Shown piece after piece: positions 32,357 to 41,019 of a DNA stretch of 64,000 nt. Position 1 is the first letter of the stretch. The number at the start of each line of letters is the position of its first letter. The stretch spans positions 1-64,000 of the forward strand of contig NZ_AUAZ01000010.1 of the NCBI RefSeq assembly GCF_000428985.1, in the 5' to 3' direction. The notes below the pieces were generated by a model. The model was not told the DNA's origin. It worked only from the letters and a program-made list of their open reading frames with translations, and did not search any database. The stretch is from Marinobacterium litorale DSM 23545. Its GTDB lineage: Bacteria > Pseudomonadota > Gammaproteobacteria > Pseudomonadales > Balneatricaceae. A program made the translations under genes and the position numbers.

Positions 32357-35032
32357 ATGCTGCGATCGAAAGATTCGTTTAATACCCGAAGCACCCTTGA
32401 GGTCAACGATACAACGTACACTTACTACGCGCTGAAGGAAGGTGAGCTCGGCCAGATACCGGGCGTTGACCGGTTGCCGGTATCGATCAAGGTTCTGCTC
32501 GAGAACCTGCTGCGGCATGAAGATGGGGTGGCGTGCAGCCGCGAGGATATACTCGCACTGGCGAATAGCGGAGGGCGCGCGGGAGATGATGAGTTTGCCT
32601 ATCATCCGGCCCGGGTTTTGATGCAGGACTTTACCGGTGTGCCGGGCGTGGTGGATCTGGCCGCGATGCGCAATGCACTGGTCAAGCGCGGGGCAGATCC
32701 GCAGAAGATCAACCCGCTGTCACCGGTGGATCTGGTGATCGACCACTCCGTGACCATCGATCGTTTCGGCAACGCGGAGGCGTTCAAGGAAAATGTCGAG
32801 ATCGAGATGCAGCGCAACCTGGAGCGCTACCAGTTTCTGAAGTGGGGGCAGGGGGCTTTTAATAATTTCAGCGTGGTGCCGCCGGGCACCGGCATCTGCC
32901 ACCAGGTTAACCTGGAGTACCTGGCCAAATCGGTCTGGACCGAAGAGGCTGACGGCTGCACTCTCGCGTATCCCGATACTCTGGTGGGTACCGACAGTCA
33001 CACCACCATGATCAACGCACTGGGTGTACTCGGCTGGGGTGTCGGCGGCATCGAAGCCGAAGCGGCCATGCTGGGCCAACCTATCTCCATGCTGATTCCC
33101 GATGTGGTTGGTTTTGAACTGACCGGCGAGCTGCAGGAGGGAATCACCGCCACCGACCTGGTTTTGCGCGTGGTGCAGATGCTGCGCGAACAGGGTGTCG
33201 TGGGTAAGTTTGTCGAATTTTATGGCGATGGCCTGGATCATCTGCCGATCGCCGATCGCGCCACCATCGCCAATATGGCACCGGAATATGGTGCTACCTG
33301 TGGTTTCTTCCCGATAGATGCTCAGACGATTAACTACCTGCGTCTTAGCGGGCGGGATGAGCAGACACTGGCGCTGGTTGAGAGTTACTGCCGTGCCCAG
33401 GGAATGTGGCGTGACGAAGACTACAAAACGCCTGAGTTCGCAGCCACACTGCACCTGGATATGTCCAGCGTCGAACCCAACCTGGCCGGTCCCAAGCGCC
33501 CGCAGGATCGGGTTCCTGTGAAAGGCCTCAAGGGGGCTATCGACGAGTATATCGAGCTTGCCGGCAAAAAGGGTCAGATCGATACCCCAGCGCCGCTGGA
33601 CGGATCTGGTGAGCCCATGCATCACGGCGATGTGGTGATTGCCGCCATCACCTCCTGTACCAACACCTCGAATCCGGCGGTTATGCTGGGCGCAGGCCTG
33701 GTTGCACGCAAGGCGGTAGAAAAAGGGCTTAAGGTCAAACCCTGGGTGAAAACATCATTGGCCCCCGGCTCACGTGTGGTGACCGAATACCTGAATCAAT
33801 CCGGTGTACAGAAGGATCTGGATGCGCTGGGCTTTAACCTGGTGGGCTATGGTTGCACCACCTGTATCGGTAACTCGGGCCCTTTGCCCGATGAGGTAGA
33901 GAAGACGATCAAGGACAACGATCTGATTGTCTCATCGGTTCTGTCTGGTAACCGCAACTTCGAGGGGCGTATCCATCCACTGGTACGTGCCAACTGGCTG
34001 GCATCGCCACCGCTGGTTGTTGCCTACGGTATTGCCGGCACCACCCGCATCGATCTTTCCAGCGAGCCGCTCGGAACCGGCCGCGATGGTGAACCGGTCT
34101 ATCTGAAGGATATCTGGCCGACGAACGCCGAGATCGATGCGCTGGTGCAGAAGATCGATAACGAGATGTTCCGTCGCGAGTACAGCTCCGTGTTCGAGGG
34201 GGATGCAAGCTGGCGCGCCATCGACAGCGGCTCCGGAGCCACCTACGACTTCCCGCCCGAGTCCACCTATATACAGGAACCGCCGTTCTTTGAGCCGGAA
34301 TACGCCGGCAATGTGGGGGATATCAAGGGTGCATCAATTCTGGCGATGCTGGGTGACTCGGTAACCACCGACCATATCTCGCCGGCCGGGGCGATCCCGA
34401 AAGACAGCCCGGCAGCGCAGTTCCTGCGCGATCACGGTGTTGAAGAGAAAGACTTTAACTCCTACGGTTCGCGCCGCGGTAACCACGAGATCATGATGCG
34501 CGGTACCTTCGGCAACATCCGCATTCGCAATGAGATGACACCGGAGATCGAAGGGGGTTATACTCGCAAAAGAGGAGACACGGAAGCCCGCTTTATCTAT
34601 GACGTGGCGATGGACTACCAGCAGGCGGGTACGCCCAGTGTTGTTGTGGGCGGCAAAGAGTACGGCACGGGCTCCAGCCGTGACTGGGCGGCCAAGGGGA
34701 CCCTCTTATTAGGCGTGAAAGCGGTCATCGTTGAAAGCTTTGAGCGAATTCACCGCTCCAACCTGGTGGGTATGGGGGTTCTCCCGCTTCAGTTTACCGG
34801 TGAGGATACGCGCAAGACGTTAGGTCTTACCGGTGACGAGCAGATCGATATCCTGGGCTTATCGGGTGAGCTGCAGCCTAAACAGATACTGACGGGTGTT
34901 ATTCATTACCCTGGGGGGGACAGCCGCGAGATCGAGTTGCTATCGCGGCTGGATACCTGGGTTGAGGTGAAATACTACCAGTCCGGCGGTGTCTTGAGCT
35001 TTGTGCTTGATCGTCTGGCCAGCGATAGCTAA
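32357..35032 (+). CDS. acnA: aconitate hydratase A
   Basis: 891 residues, the length of E. coli AcnA. ATG 32357 is chosen because AAGGAG (32344-32349) precedes it; the frame runs further upstream. Iron-sulfur ligands are in SCTNTSNP and GCTTCIGNSGPL. Catalytic-region motifs LVGTDSHTTMINALGVLGWG, DHISPAGAI and GSSRDWAAKGT are present. It interconverts citrate and isocitrate in the TCA cycle through a [4Fe-4S] cluster. It is divergent from the persulfide dioxygenase operon. AcnA apoproteins of this class can bind mRNA. Confidence 0.97.
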   Translation: MLRSKDSFNTRSTLEVNDTTYTYYALKEGELGQIPGVDRLPVSIKVLLENLLRHEDGVACSREDILALANSGGRAGDDEFAYHPARVLMQDFTGVPGVVDLAAMRNALVKRGADPQKINPLSPVDLVIDHSVTIDRFGNAEAFKENVEIEMQRNLERYQFLKWGQGAFNNFSVVPPGTGICHQVNLEYLAKSVWTEEADGCTLAYPDTLVGTDSHTTMINALGVLGWGVGGIEAEAAMLGQPISMLIPDVVGFELTGELQEGITATDLVLRVVQMLREQGVVGKFVEFYGDGLDHLPIADRATIANMAPEYGATCGFFPIDAQTINYLRLSGRDEQTLALVESYCRAQGMWRDEDYKTPEFAATLHLDMSSVEPNLAGPKRPQDRVPVKGLKGAIDEYIELAGKKGQIDTPAPLDGSGEPMHHGDVVIAAITSCTNTSNPAVMLGAGLVARKAVEKGLKVKPWVKTSLAPGSRVVTEYLNQSGVQKDLDALGFNLVGYGCTTCIGNSGPLPDEVEKTIKDNDLIVSSVLSGNRNFEGRIHPLVRANWLASPPLVVAYGIAGTTRIDLSSEPLGTGRDGEPVYLKDIWPTNAEIDALVQKIDNEMFRREYSSVFEGDASWRAIDSGSGATYDFPPESTYIQEPPFFEPEYAGNVGDIKGASILAMLGDSVTTDHISPAGAIPKDSPAAQFLRDHGVEEKDFNSYGSRRGNHEIMMRGTFGNIRIRNEMTPEIEGGYTRKRGDTEARFIYDVAMDYQQAGTPSVVVGGKEYGTGSSRDWAAKGTLLLGVKAVIVESFERIHRSNLVGMGVLPLQFTGEDTRKTLGLTGDEQIDILGLSGELQPKQILTGVIHYPGGDSREIELLSRLDTWVEVKYYQSGGVLSFVLDRLASDS

Positions 35033-35054
35033 CAGGTCTGCTCAAGCTCTTCTT

Positions 35055-35093
35055 CCGTACCGGTTTTCAGCACAGCCTGAGAATCCGGTACGG
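35055..35093 (+). terminator. hairpin downstream of acnA
   Basis: Stem CCGTACCGG/CCGGTACGG (35055-35063 with 35085-35093), 21-base loop, no T-run. It may be an mRNA-stabilising end or a weak terminator. Confidence 0.4.
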
Positions 35094-35166
35094 GAGGTCA
35101 GTCTGATCCATCGGCAGCCTATGCTAGAGTAGCCATTCACGTTTTGGGCTGCTGAGGAGCTGAACA

Positions 35167-36057
35167 ATGGCGCCGCTATCCTTCGCTGAAGACTTTTCCA
35201 GGTTCACAGTGGATACCGGTGAGGTCAGCATCCATCTGGCCCATGCGGGCGAGGGTGAGCCGCTGCTCCTGTTGCACGGGTATCCGCAAACGCACTGGAT
35301 CTGGCACCGGGTGGCGCCGGTTCTGGCTGAACGCTTTCATGTCATCTGCCCGGACCTTCGCGGCTATGGAGAAAGCAGTTGCCCGCCGGGAAAGCCGGAT
35401 CACGCCGGCTACGCCAAGAAAACGATGGCCACCGATATGATCGCGGTGATGGATCACTTTGGCTACGCCAGTTTTGCGGTGGCAGGCCATGACCGGGGCG
35501 CTCGGGTTGCGCATCGAATGGCGCTGGATTATCCAGACCGGATCAAAGGGCTTTGCGTGATGGATATCGCGCCGACGCTGCATATGTTCGATCATACCGA
35601 CCAGGCATTTGCCACCGGTTACTATCACTGGTTTTTCCTGATTCAACCTGATGGGCTGCCCGAGCATATGATCGGGCTTGACCCTGATTACTACCTGTCG
35701 GAAAAGCTCCGGCGATGGGCGGCACCGGGTGCCCTGTTTGATCCACAGGCGGTGGCTGAATATCAGCGCTGTTTTCGACAGCCCGAGGTGATTCACGCCA
35801 GCTGCGAAGATTACCGGGCCGCCGCAACCATAGACCTGATTCATGACCGGGCGGACTGCAATCGACAGGTCGAGCCGCCTTTGCTGGTGCTCTGGGGAGA
35901 CAAGGGCTTTGTCCATCGTACCTATGATCTTTTGTCAGTTTGGCAAGGATATGCCAGGCGGGTCGAAGGCCACTCCCTGTCCAGTGGACACTTCCTGCCT
36001 GAAGAAACACCGGAGCAGGTCATCGATGCATTACAGCTGTTTTTTAACACTCGCTGA
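35167..36057 (+). CDS. fluoroacetate/haloacetate dehalogenase-like alpha/beta hydrolase
   Basis: 296 residues, alpha/beta hydrolase fold. Nucleophile Asp109 lies in GHDRGAR (an Asp, not Ser), with Arg110 and Arg113 for the carboxylate, Asp133 (MDIAPT) and His275 (SSGHFLPEE) completing the triad. His154-Trp155 and Tyr216 match the halide pocket of characterised fluoroacetate dehalogenases (Asp110, Arg111, Arg114, Asp134, His155, Trp156, Tyr219, His280). This strongly suggests hydrolysis of short 2-haloacids. It forms an operon with a DASS-type transporter 18 bp downstream. Confidence 0.85.
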   Translation: MAPLSFAEDFSRFTVDTGEVSIHLAHAGEGEPLLLLHGYPQTHWIWHRVAPVLAERFHVICPDLRGYGESSCPPGKPDHAGYAKKTMATDMIAVMDHFGYASFAVAGHDRGARVAHRMALDYPDRIKGLCVMDIAPTLHMFDHTDQAFATGYYHWFFLIQPDGLPEHMIGLDPDYYLSEKLRRWAAPGALFDPQAVAEYQRCFRQPEVIHASCEDYRAAATIDLIHDRADCNRQVEPPLLVLWGDKGFVHRTYDLLSVWQGYARRVEGHSLSSGHFLPEETPEQVIDALQLFFNTR

Positions 36058-36075
36058 AAAAGGACACACGTAAAA

Positions 36076-37467
36076 ATGGAGTTTCTTCGTCACCCCGGTC
36101 GGCTGTTCATGCTCCTACTTGCGCCGGTTGCGCTGGGCGTCGGGCTTTTCCCGCCGGGGCCAATGACCGTGGCTCAGGGGGAAGTGCTGGCTATCACGAT
36201 CATGACGCTGGGGTTTCTAGTGACCGGTGTCCTGCCGGGATTCATGATCGCGCTCCTGTTCTTTCTTGCCGCTGTACTGCTCAAGGTCGCGCCCCCGGCG
36301 CAGATCTTTTCCGGTTTCTATTCGGCAGCGTTCTGGCTGATTGTTGCTGGTATGGTCATTGGTATGGCGATTAAATCCACTGGCCTGGGAGACCGGATCG
36401 CAAGCTTGCTGGGTCGTCACCTGGAGCACAGTTACCTGGCCCTGATCGCAGGTCTGATGGTCGTGTGCAGTCTGCTGGGGTTTTTGATGCCCTCGTCCAT
36501 GGGGCGTGCGGTGATGATGATTCCCATTGGTCTGGCGCTGGCGGAGCGCTGTGGTTTCGAGCCGGACTCCAAGGGGCGTACGGGCGTTGTGATGGCCGTC
36601 GCATTCGGCTGTCATATGCCCACCTTCGCGATTCTCCCCGCCAATATCCCCAATGTGGTACTGATAGGCGCTGCTGAGACAATCTATGATCTGGCGTTCA
36701 GTTACACCCATTATCTGCTTTTGCATTTTCCGGTTCTGGGGATTCTCAAAGCGGTTTTGATTACCTGGCTGATAGTGAAGGTGTTCCCGGATCGGCCCAA
36801 TCCGCAACTGACACAGGCCAGTGAGGAAAACGATCAGGGTGTGCCGAATAATGGCCAGATGCGCCTTGGCATCATATTACTGGTAACCTTGGCGTTCTGG
36901 ATGACCGATAGTCTGCACGGAGTCAGTCCGGCTTGGGTGGGTTTGGCGGCTACCTGTTTTCTGCTGTTGCCCCGCGTCGGACTGGTCGATGCCAAGCGCT
37001 TTTCCCAGGGGATGGATTTCACGCTGCTACTGTTTATAGCCGGTGTTTTGGGGCTGGGCAGTCTGGTGGCGAGCTCCGGGCTCGGTAGTTTGATGGCGGT
37101 TTACCTGGAGGATTGGCTACCGCTGGAACAGGGCGCGGATTTCACCAATTTTGTCTCTCTGAGTCTGATGTCTTTCATTGCCACTCTGGGTCTTACGCTG
37201 CCGGGGGTACCTGCGGTACTGACCCCCATGGCCTCTGATCTGGCTGCCCAGACCGGATGGAGTGTCTCCACGGTATTAATGACTCAGGTTCTTGGTTTCT
37301 CCACCATTTTGTTCCCGTATCAGTCAGGGCCGCTGCTGGTGAGCTTACAGTTGGCCAAGGAGCCTCTTAAGCGGATTTTGAAAATTACCCTACCGCTGAC
37401 GCTGATTACGTTGCTGATTCTGATGCCGCTGGATTATCTGTGGTGGCAGTTCATTGGTGAGTTATAA
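36076..37467 (+). CDS. SLC13/DASS-family anion or carboxylate transporter
   Basis: 463 residues with about eleven hydrophobic segments. Two halves each have a Ser/Pro re-entrant region (LMPSSMGRAVMMIPIGLALA and LTLPGVPAVLTPMASDLAA) as in divalent-anion:sodium symporters. These take up dicarboxylates, sulfate or other small anions. Directly following the dehalogenase-like gene it may import its carboxylate substrate, but a sulfur anion is also possible given the neighbourhood. Confidence 0.8.
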   Translation: MEFLRHPGRLFMLLLAPVALGVGLFPPGPMTVAQGEVLAITIMTLGFLVTGVLPGFMIALLFFLAAVLLKVAPPAQIFSGFYSAAFWLIVAGMVIGMAIKSTGLGDRIASLLGRHLEHSYLALIAGLMVVCSLLGFLMPSSMGRAVMMIPIGLALAERCGFEPDSKGRTGVVMAVAFGCHMPTFAILPANIPNVVLIGAAETIYDLAFSYTHYLLLHFPVLGILKAVLITWLIVKVFPDRPNPQLTQASEENDQGVPNNGQMRLGIILLVTLAFWMTDSLHGVSPAWVGLAATCFLLLPRVGLVDAKRFSQGMDFTLLLFIAGVLGLGSLVASSGLGSLMAVYLEDWLPLEQGADFTNFVSLSLMSFIATLGLTLPGVPAVLTPMASDLAAQTGWSVSTVLMTQVLGFSTILFPYQSGPLLVSLQLAKEPLKRILKITLPLTLITLLILMPLDYLWWQFIGEL

Positions 37468-37472
37468 CCGTA

Positions 37473-38090
37473 CTATGTGCGGACGAGCGATGCGCCAATG
37501 GCCACCAACGCAGCGCCATTCAACCCGTTTACCACCCGACCCAGGCGGGGCATTTTCAGCCGACGTGCGCGTTCCGCAATCAATGCCAGTGAGCCAAGCC
37601 ACACTGCACTGATCAGGAAATGGATCAGCGCCATGATTAATGATTGAGCCAGTGCCGAGCCTGCAGGGTCAATAAACTGGGGCAGAAACGCCATATAAAA
37701 GATCACGGGTTTGGGGTTCAGTACATTGGAGAGAATGCCCTCGCTGAGCGATCGGAGTGGCTTCAAGCGACGGGTGGGAACGCCCTCTGTTGCCATACTG
37801 GGAAACCCGCGCAAAGCGCTGCGCAGGGATACCATCCCCAGCCAGATCAGGTAAATGGCACCGGCTAGTTTGATGGCTGTAAAAGCCCAGGCTGACTGGA
37901 GCAGAATCACTGATATGCCGAGAGCAGACACCGTGGCATGAACGAACAGGCCACTGGATATGCCCAGCGTGGTCAGCATCCCGTCTTGCCACCCGCCACG
38001 TGCGCTATTCCTCAACACTAACAGTGTATCCACGCCAGGAGAGAGGGTCAGCAGCACAATAGCGACCAGAAACGTAAGTGCGTGGTCCAT
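37473..38090 (-). CDS. LysE/RhtB-family amino-acid exporter
   Basis: 205 residues, six membrane segments. Family motifs are at the start (LLTLSPGVDTLLVLRNSARG) and in the middle (GAIYLIWLGMVSLRSA; GILSNVLNPKPVIFYMAFLP). Such proteins export amino acids or related small molecules by proton exchange. Its stop lies five bases from that of the convergent transporter. It is divergent from the SQR operon. Confidence 0.93.
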   Translation of the reverse strand: MDHALTFLVAIVLLTLSPGVDTLLVLRNSARGGWQDGMLTTLGISSGLFVHATVSALGISVILLQSAWAFTAIKLAGAIYLIWLGMVSLRSALRGFPSMATEGVPTRRLKPLRSLSEGILSNVLNPKPVIFYMAFLPQFIDPAGSALAQSLIMALIHFLISAVWLGSLALIAERARRLKMPRLGRVVNGLNGAALVAIGASLVRT

Positions 38091-38204
38091 AGATATCGAC
38101 TCAATCCGGCTAGCAGATACCTATTGTCGCCGAAATTATAGCCGGAGTCATTGCAGCCTACCGATTATAAAATGTGTGACATATTGCCGCATGGAATATG
38201 CTAA

Positions 38205-38236
38205 TTACTATATGCTATATTAGATAAAACTAATTA
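38205..38236 (+). promoter_or_regulatory. candidate operator/-10 of the SQR operon
   Basis: TATATTAGATA at 38216-38226, identical in eleven bases to the sites at 32.1 and 47.8 kb; flanks CTAATTA (38201-38207) and TAATTA (38231-38236) add dyad symmetry. TATATT would be the -10. No good -35 is visible, so an activator may be needed, or the site acts mainly by repression. Confidence 0.6.
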
Positions 38237-38251
38237 AAAGAGGTGCTTTCC

Positions 38252-39583
38252 ATGCGGCATCAACAGCCAGATAAAGCATTCAGTCCCCGGCGCAGGGCAC
38301 TGCTTACAGCGGGCGCGGCAACCGGGTTACTTTCGGTTGTGCCAGCGGGTCAGCTCTGGGCAAAACAGAGAACTTCGGCGCGTATTCTTATTATCGGCGC
38401 GGGTGCTGCCGGCTTGGCTACCGCAAACCGGCTACAACGTTCTTTGGCGGGTGCCCGCATCACTTTGGTCGGTGCGCGCCAGCCCCATCTTTATCAGCCG
38501 GGTTTTACACTGGTTGCGTCCGGGCTTTGGGATCGACAGCAAGTCATTACCGATACGCGGGATTGGATACCGGGTGGCGTGCGCTGGGTGGAAGCCGATG
38601 CGGTGGCGTTTGACCCGCAAGCGCGGCAGGTGGCTTTGAGCAATGGTGCTTCTGAAGCCTATGACGTGCTGATAATCGCAACCGGATGCCAACTTAATTA
38701 CGCCGATATCGACGGTATGACTCCGGAGCTGATTGGCCAGAATGGGATTGGTAGCGTGTACGCCAGTCCAGCGGCGGCAGAGGCGACAAACAACCAGATC
38801 GAACAGCTTATTGCGCGTGGAGAAGGCCGGGCGATCTTTACGTTACCGCCCACGGCTATCAAATGCGCAGGAGCTCCTCTCAAGATGACCTTCACAACGT
38901 TGAACCGACTGGAGGATACGGGGCGGCGAGATCAGTTTGACGTGAACTTTTTCACCCCCTTTTCGCAGAAGGTCTTTTCAGTCCCGGTATACAACGAGTT
39001 CGTTCTGAACCGTTGGCAACAGCAGGGTGTTAACCTGCACGATAACTGCACCTTAACCGGCATTGAGCCAGAGAACCGGACTGCGTATTTCAGCCGCGAA
39101 AACGGTGAGACTGTACGCGAGGACTTCGATTTCATTCACGTAGTCCCGCCCATGAGTGCGCCTGATGCTGTCCGCCAGAGCGAGTTGGCCTGGCAGGACG
39201 GAAGCTGGGCAGGGCAGTGGCTGGAAGTCGACCAGTATTCCCTGCAACATCGACGCTTCCCCGAAATTTTCGGCATCGGCGATGTCATCGGAACACCTTT
39301 TGGCAAGACCGCCGCCAGCGTTAAGAAGCAGGCTCCGGTTTTGGAGGAGAACATTCTCTCCTATCTGGCCGGGCGACCCCTGGAAGCGCGATACAACGGC
39401 TATACCTCCTGTCCTCTGATTACCCGAATTGGACAGGCTGTCCTGGCGGAGTTCGGCTACGGTGGTGAACTCTTGCCCTCATTCCCATTCATTGATCCCA
39501 CCGAGGAATCCTGGGCGGTTTGGGTTATGAAGGAAAAAATGCTGCAACCGGCGTACTACGCCATGCTAAACGGCCGTGTTTAA
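38252..39583 (+). CDS. sulfide:quinone oxidoreductase, Tat-exported (type II/SQOR-like)
   Basis: 443 residues from ATG 38252 (AAGAGG eight bases upstream; GTG 38243 is less likely). A Tat signal peptide (SPRRRALLTAGAATGLL, cut after LWA) precedes an FAD domain (IIGAGAAGLATANRL). Candidate redox cysteines are Cys146 (ATGCQ), Cys205 (IKCAGAP) and Cys387 (YTSCPLIT); the last two motifs are those of the mitochondrial-type SQOR. It would oxidise sulfide to persulfide or sulfane sulfur and reduce quinone. Export across the membrane is unusual for that type. It heads a four-gene operon. Confidence 0.85.
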   Translation: MRHQQPDKAFSPRRRALLTAGAATGLLSVVPAGQLWAKQRTSARILIIGAGAAGLATANRLQRSLAGARITLVGARQPHLYQPGFTLVASGLWDRQQVITDTRDWIPGGVRWVEADAVAFDPQARQVALSNGASEAYDVLIIATGCQLNYADIDGMTPELIGQNGIGSVYASPAAAEATNNQIEQLIARGEGRAIFTLPPTAIKCAGAPLKMTFTTLNRLEDTGRRDQFDVNFFTPFSQKVFSVPVYNEFVLNRWQQQGVNLHDNCTLTGIEPENRTAYFSRENGETVREDFDFIHVVPPMSAPDAVRQSELAWQDGSWAGQWLEVDQYSLQHRRFPEIFGIGDVIGTPFGKTAASVKKQAPVLEENILSYLAGRPLEARYNGYTSCPLITRIGQAVLAEFGYGGELLPSFPFIDPTEESWAVWVMKEKMLQPAYYAMLNGRV

Positions 39584-39595
39584 GGAGGTGATGCC

Positions 39596-39910
39596 ATGAG
39601 TCTGCAACAGATACTTGTTGTGCTGGCCTACAGCGCCAAACCCTACTGGTGGTTGATTGCTCTGGCGATGTTGGCCTTGGCGGTCGCATTTACGCTGGGC
39701 TCTATCCGCCGTGGATCGATTAAGCGGCCGGCCTATGCCATAGCGGCAGCCGCTGGGCTGACAGCGGCACTTATTGCTCCGGCATTAACCCACTCGTCGT
39801 TGAGCTATGTGGTGACGCCTACGGATTGGTTGGCCCTGGTTGGAATTGGTGTCTCAACCGCTTTTTACACACTGCTTTTACTCTGGCCTTTACTGCGCCG
39901 GGAATCGTGA
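39596..39910 (+). CDS. small membrane protein of the SQR operon
   Basis: 104 residues with three to four hydrophobic segments (WWLIALAMLALAVAFTLGSI; AYAIAAAAGLTAALIAPAL; LVGIGVSTAFYTLLLLWPLL). AAGGAGG is just upstream of its ATG. It may anchor the exported SQR or connect it to the quinone pool. No family with known function is recognised. Confidence 0.65.
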   Translation: MSLQQILVVLAYSAKPYWWLIALAMLALAVAFTLGSIRRGSIKRPAYAIAAAAGLTAALIAPALTHSSLSYVVTPTDWLALVGIGVSTAFYTLLLLWPLLRRES

Positions 39911-39938
39911 TTTGAACGCTAACAGGAGAGATGAATTG

Positions 39939-40538
39939 ATGCTGAAAATGAAGCCTCTGGCTCTGGCCGCTTTATTGGGCGTTTTAAGTGTGCCGGCACT
40001 GGCTGCTGACGAGCCGAGAAAGGAGAGCGCTAAAACCACGCTCGGTCTCTACGTCACCGCAAAGGAGGCGTGGACAATGTTGCAGGATGATCCGAAGGCG
40101 ATTCTGGTGGATGTGCGCGATCCGGTGGAAGCCAAGTTTACCGGCTTTGCCTCAGAAACTGATGTTCATGTGCCCTGGATGGTTGCAGATCCGAGCCGTT
40201 GGAGCGAAAAACAGAATAGCTGGGCGATGGCCAGGAATGTGAATTTTGAGCAGCAATTGATGGAAAGACTCAATGCACTCGGGGCAAGCCAGGAGACAGC
40301 GGTCATTGTCATGTGCCGTTCCGGGTCAACGCGTAGTGCGCCGGTTGTAAACCTCCTGGCAGAAAAGGGTTTTACCAACGCCTGGACGGTCGTCGATGGC
40401 TTCGAGGGCTCCAAGCTGACCGAGGGGGACTCGAAGGGGGTGCGGGCTGTGAACGGCTGGCGTAACTCGGGGTTACCCTGGAGCTATAAAATCGATGCCG
40501 ATGTTGCCTGGATGCCTGAAAAGAAGGAGGCAGATTAA
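39939..40538 (+). CDS. periplasmic rhodanese
   Basis: 199 residues from ATG 39939 (AGGAG at 39924-39928). A Sec signal peptide (MLKMKPLALAALLGVLSVPALAA) is followed by one rhodanese domain: AILVDVRDPVEAKF, catalytic Cys in VMCRSGSTRSAP, and VVDGFEG. The insertion around VPWMVADPSRWSEKQNSWAM is longer than in simple rhodaneses. It should accept sulfane sulfur made by the SQR in the periplasm. It lies in the operon SQR-membrane protein-rhodanese-DsrE-like. Confidence 0.88.
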   Translation: MLKMKPLALAALLGVLSVPALAADEPRKESAKTTLGLYVTAKEAWTMLQDDPKAILVDVRDPVEAKFTGFASETDVHVPWMVADPSRWSEKQNSWAMARNVNFEQQLMERLNALGASQETAVIVMCRSGSTRSAPVVNLLAEKGFTNAWTVVDGFEGSKLTEGDSKGVRAVNGWRNSGLPWSYKIDADVAWMPEKKEAD

Positions 40539-40540
40539 TT

Positions 40541-40966
40541 ATGGCGAATATGCGTAATTTTTTGGTTTTCTGCCTGCTGGTGTTACCGCTCGGTGTTTCA
40601 GCGCAGCCCGTTTCCCAGGTGTTGGTTACATTGACCAGTGCTGAACAGCAGACCCGAGGTATGGCAATGGTATTGGCTAATACGATGCAGAGCCAGGGGG
40701 CGCGGGTAAGTGTATTGCTCTGTGACAGTGCCGGTGACATGGCCCTGAAGGGGGCCACCAGTGAGCCGTTAAAGCCAAAGGGTGTGACCCCTGAGCAACT
40801 GATGAGCAAGTTGATCAAAGGCGGTGGCGTCGTGAAAGTCTGTGCGCTTTACTTGCCCAATAGCGGTCATACAATTGAGGACTTGGCCGACGGCATCATA
40901 GTGGCGAAGCCACCTGCCATGGCGGCAGATCTGTTGAACCCCGAAACGAGAGTGTTTAATTTTTGA
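40541..40966 (+). CDS. periplasmic DsrE-like sulfur-carrier protein
   Basis: 141 residues. After a signal peptide (FLVFCLLVLPLGVSA) is a DsrE/DsrF-like domain: VLVTLTSAEQQTRGMAMVLA, VSVLLCDSAGDMAL, then VKVCALYLPNSG with the conserved Cys that can carry persulfide. The C-terminal IIVAKPPAMAADLL fits the family. It probably exchanges sulfane sulfur with the rhodanese one gene upstream (two bases apart). It ends the operon before a strong terminator. Confidence 0.8.
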   Translation: MANMRNFLVFCLLVLPLGVSAQPVSQVLVTLTSAEQQTRGMAMVLANTMQSQGARVSVLLCDSAGDMALKGATSEPLKPKGVTPEQLMSKLIKGGGVVKVCALYLPNSGHTIEDLADGIIVAKPPAMAADLLNPETRVFNF

Positions 40967-40977
40967 CCATGCTGTTG

Positions 40978-41007
40978 AAAGAATCCCCGAGGGTGCGGGG
41001 ATTCTTT
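40978..41007. terminator. bidirectional intrinsic terminator
   Basis: Perfect 11-bp stem AAAGAATCCCC/GGGGATTCTTT (40978-40988 with 40997-41007). It has A/T at both outer ends and lies between the convergent DsrE-like and cytochrome c peroxidase genes. Confidence 0.9.
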
Positions 41008-41019
41008 CTCAGGCCAACC

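Noticed and set aside
32720-33625. 301-codon minus-strand frame inside acnA
   Set aside because: Antisense shadow; acnA is full length and unambiguous on the plus strand.
40978-41007. Operator dyad between the DsrE-like and peroxidase genes
   Set aside because: Convergent genes, an 11-bp stem and A/T-rich outer ends fit a bidirectional terminator.
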